A DNA stretch of 64,000 nucleotides from Streptomyces sp. CB00316 (GTDB lineage: Bacteria > Actinomycetota > Actinomycetes > Streptomycetales > Streptomycetaceae), in the NCBI RefSeq assembly GCF_001905595.1, contig NZ_LIXI01000001.1, forward strand, positions 372,001 to 436,000, given 5' to 3'. Shown one piece after another: positions 61,338 through 64,000 of the stretch (positions are counted from its first letter, which is position 1; each line of letters begins with the position of its first letter). Position numbers and translations under genes: made by a program. The notes under the pieces are model-generated. The model had not been told where the DNA came from, searched no databases, and saw only the letters and a list, made by a program, of their open reading frames with translations.

Positions 61338-63950
61338 TTACGCCTGGGCGTCGCACTCCTGGCCGCGCAGCACCCGCGCCAGGTCGTCCCGGGCCTCCAG
61401 CACCAGTCGGCGCAGCGCCGGAGCGGCCTCCGCGTGGCCGGTCAGCCAGGCGTCGGTCGCCGCGAGGGTCTCCGGGCTGTCCTGGAGAGCGGGGAAGAGC
61501 CCCTTCACCACGTGCATGCCGATCTGGATGGACCGCTCCGCCCACACCCGCTCGATCACCTCGAAGTAGCGGCTCGCGTACGGGGCCAGCAGCTCCCGCT
61601 GCGAGGGCTGCTCGAAGCCCGCGATCGTCGCCTCGACCAGCGCGTTGGACAGCTTGTCCGACTCCACGACCGCTGCCCACGCCTGCGCCTTGACCGCCTC
61701 CGAGGGGCGCGAGGCCAGACACCGTACGTGGTGGCGCTTGCCGGACGCCGTGTCGTCACGGGCCAGTTCGGCGTCGATCGCCGCCTCGTCCGCCACCCCG
61801 TGCGAGGCGAGCGGGGAGAGGAAGGCCCAGCGCAGCTCCTGGTCGACCTCCAGCCCGTCGATCCGGGCCGTGCCCTCCAGCAGCCCGCCCAGCAGCTGGA
61901 AGTCCGCCTCGGAGCCCGCGACGGCCGCGAGGAAGCGGGCCCACGTCAGCTGGTGCTGGCTGCCCGGCTCGGCGGCCCGCAGTTCCCGCAGCGCGCCCTC
62001 GGCCAGCGCCCGGCCGCCCTCCTCGCGCCAGGCGGGGGCGGCGTAGTTCACCAGCGCCGACCGCGCCCAGGCGTGCAGCATCTGGAGGACCCCGATGTCG
62101 CTCTCGCGCCCGGTGTGCGCCAGCACCAGCGCGACGAAGTCGCGGGCGGGCAGCAGTGCGTCCCGGGTCAGGTTCCACAGGGCCGACCAGCACAGGGCGC
62201 GGGCCAGCGGGTCGGTGATCGAGCCCAGGTGGTCGCGGAGGGTGGCGAGCGACCCCTCGTCGAAGCGGACCTTGCAGTACGTGAGGTCGTCGTCGTTGAC
62301 CAGGATCAGATCGGGCCTCTCCGCCCCGGCCAGCTCCTTCACCACCGTGCGCTCCCCGGCCACGTCCACCTCTGCGCGGGCGTAACGCGTCAGCTCACCC
62401 TCGGGGGTGAGCCGGTAGAGGCCGACCGCGACCCGGTGCGGGCGCAGCTCCGGGTGGGAGGCGGCGGCCTCCTGGACCACCACGAGCTCGGTCAGCGTCC
62501 CGGCCGCGCCGTACGTCGCGACGGGCGTGAGCACGTTGACCCCGGCGGTCTGGAGCCAGGAGCGCGACCAGGCCGTCATATCGCGTCCGGAGGTCTCGGC
62601 GAGCACCGAAAGAAGGTCGCCCAAGCGCGTGTTGCCGTACGCGTGCTGCTTGAAGTAGCGCCGCGCGCCCTCAAGGAAGGCGTCGCGTCCCACGTACGCG
62701 ACGAGCTGCTTCAGTACGGAGGCGCCCTTGGCGTACGTGATGCCGTCGAAGTTCAGCTTGGCGTCCTCCAGGTCACGGATGTCGGCCGTGATGGGGTGGG
62801 TGGAGGGCAGCTGGTCGGCGCGGTAGGCCCACGCCTTGCGATTGTTGGCGAAGGTGATCCAGCCGTTGGTGAAGCGGGTCGCCTCCACCATCGAGAAGGA
62901 GCCCATGAAGTCCGCGAAGGACTCCTTCAGCCACAGGTCGTCCCACCACTCCATGGTGACCAGGTCGCCGAACCACATGTGCGCCATCTCGTGCAGGATG
63001 ACGTTGGCGCGCCGCTCGTAGGCCGCCGAGGTGACCTTGCCGCGGAAGATGTACTCCTCGCGGAAGGTGACCATGCCCGGGTTCTCCATCGCCCCGAGGT
63101 TGTACTCCGGCACGAAGGCCTGGTCGTACTTCCCGAAGGGGTACGGGTAGTCGAAGTTGTCGTGGAAGAAGTCCAGGCCCTGCTTGGTGACCAGGAAGAC
63201 GTCGTCCGCGTCGAAGTGCTTGGCGAGCCCCTTGCGGCACATCGCGCCGAGCGGGATCTCCAGGGTGGTGCCGTCGTCGAACGTACGGGTGTAGTGGTCG
63301 CTCACGTAGTGGTACGGACCGGCGACGACGGCTGTGATGTACGTGGAGATCGGCTTGGTCTCCGCGAACCGCCAGACCCCGTCCTCGTGCGACTCCTCGG
63401 CCCCGTTGGACCAGACCCGCCAGCCCTCGGGCGCGGTCACCTGGAAACGGTAGGGCGCCTTCAGGTCCGGCTGTTCGAAGTTGGCGAAGACGCGGCGGGC
63501 GTCGGCCGGCTCGTACTGCGTGTAGAGGTAGACCTCGCCGTCCTCCGGGTCGACGAAGCGGTGCATGCCCTCGCCGGTCCTGCTGTACGCGCACCGGGCG
63601 TCGACCACGAGGACGTTCTCGCCCTCCAGGAGCCCGTCCAGGGCCACCCGGGCCCCGTCGAAGACAGCAGCCGGGTCGAGGGCCTCGCCGTTCAGCGTCA
63701 CGGTGTCCACACCCGGTGCCACCAGGTCGGCGAAGGTCGAGGCACCGGCCTGGGCGGAGCGGAACCGGATCGTGGTCAGCGACCGGAACGTCCGCGGACC
63801 GGTGTCCCCGTCGCCCCCGTCCTCGCCCCCGTCGGCCCCCTCGGGCTCGCCGACGGCGGAACGCAGGTCGAGCTCGACCTCGTAACCGTCGACGGTCAGC
63901 AGCTCGGCCCTCTTCCGGGCCTCGTCGCGGGACAGGTTTTCACCGGGCAC
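61338..63950 (-). CDS. pepN: Aminopeptidase N, copy 2
   Basis: An 870-residue M1 aminopeptidase, closely related to copy 1 7.5 kb away. The start PGENLSRDEARKRAELLTVDG parallels that of copy 1. The exopeptidase loop is YNLGAMENPGMVT; the zinc site is HEMAH (His320, Glu321, His324) with LKESFADF Glu343. An extra acidic, Gly-rich insert (EPEGADGGEDGGDGDTG, ~30-47) is absent from copy 1. Position 342 is Lys where copy 1 has Asn (WLKESFA versus WLNESFA). GTG 63950 follows AGGAG. The enzyme is cytoplasmic and trims peptides. Confidence 0.94.
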   Translation of the reverse strand: MPGENLSRDEARKRAELLTVDGYEVELDLRSAVGEPEGADGGEDGGDGDTGPRTFRSLTTIRFRSAQAGASTFADLVAPGVDTVTLNGEALDPAAVFDGARVALDGLLEGENVLVVDARCAYSRTGEGMHRFVDPEDGEVYLYTQYEPADARRVFANFEQPDLKAPYRFQVTAPEGWRVWSNGAEESHEDGVWRFAETKPISTYITAVVAGPYHYVSDHYTRTFDDGTTLEIPLGAMCRKGLAKHFDADDVFLVTKQGLDFFHDNFDYPYPFGKYDQAFVPEYNLGAMENPGMVTFREEYIFRGKVTSAAYERRANVILHEMAHMWFGDLVTMEWWDDLWLKESFADFMGSFSMVEATRFTNGWITFANNRKAWAYRADQLPSTHPITADIRDLEDAKLNFDGITYAKGASVLKQLVAYVGRDAFLEGARRYFKQHAYGNTRLGDLLSVLAETSGRDMTAWSRSWLQTAGVNVLTPVATYGAAGTLTELVVVQEAAASHPELRPHRVAVGLYRLTPEGELTRYARAEVDVAGERTVVKELAGAERPDLILVNDDDLTYCKVRFDEGSLATLRDHLGSITDPLARALCWSALWNLTRDALLPARDFVALVLAHTGRESDIGVLQMLHAWARSALVNYAAPAWREEGGRALAEGALRELRAAEPGSQHQLTWARFLAAVAGSEADFQLLGGLLEGTARIDGLEVDQELRWAFLSPLASHGVADEAAIDAELARDDTASGKRHHVRCLASRPSEAVKAQAWAAVVESDKLSNALVEATIAGFEQPSQRELLAPYASRYFEVIERVWAERSIQIGMHVVKGLFPALQDSPETLAATDAWLTGHAEAAPALRRLVLEARDDLARVLRGQECDAQA

Positions 63951-64000
63951 GGGCACTCCTTCGTGACGCGCGTCATGTGTCGTGTTCGAACCCATTGATC

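Overview
The window is high-GC actinobacterial DNA and almost certainly a Streptomyces chromosome. The evidence is GTG and TTG starts, strong GGAGG-type ribosome binding sites, GC-saturated third codon positions with long spurious antisense frames, an SsbB-type SSB, a sporulation-type dynamin pair, a sortase-E LAATG surface protein and a complete csn (chitosan-oligosaccharide) operon. Most of it reads as conserved chromosomal core. From memory, the gene order from mmsA through ssbB, the pknG cluster, csnR-K and malQ to pepN and asd matches the S. coelicolor SCO2726 to SCO2637 stretch; I could not check this here.

Layout. 1-11.4 kb is a mixed, partly decayed segment. It holds the 3' end of mmsA, a remnant two-component gene (response-regulator start fused to a histidine-kinase end), a DUF2283/DUF4258 pair in decay, a DUF4291 gene, an unusual alpha/beta-hydrolase-ABC-ATPase fusion with its permease, a VWA lipoprotein, a small membrane protein and an amidase. 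It ends in a graveyard of kinase, ABC ATPase and ABC permease fragments beside tRNA-Arg(TCT). 11.8-22.3 kb holds the dynamin pair, ssbB, a thioester surface protein, ettA with a thioesterase and a conserved hypothetical, a group II truncated haemoglobin and a PCMT-like methyltransferase.

22.3-33.5 kb is one long minus-strand cluster: glnX-like membrane sensor, glnH-like binding protein, helical protein, PknG-type kinase, PP2C phosphatase, VWA protein and FHA protein. The first, second and fourth match the mycobacterial GlnX-GlnH-PknG amino-acid sensing route. The added PP2C, VWA and FHA genes make a kinase/phosphatase/reader set, and three of these proteins carry paired zinc ribbons. I consider this the most interesting system in the window.

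33.9-40.7 kb is the csnR-E-F-G-H-K operon (ROK repressor, sugar ABC importer, GH4 glycosidase, sugar kinase) with a palindromic operator before csnR. It is followed by mscS, an HNH endonuclease, a GH84-like hexosaminidase with CBM32, a 12-residue-repeat small protein coupled to malQ, a small membrane protein, a LysR regulator, allantoicase, aminopeptidase N, a DUF1203 remnant, a MazEF pair with a palindromic operator, asd, a large secreted subtilase, an AbiEi/DUF559-like protein and a second aminopeptidase N. No CRISPR array, insertion sequence, rRNA or biosynthetic gene cluster was seen.
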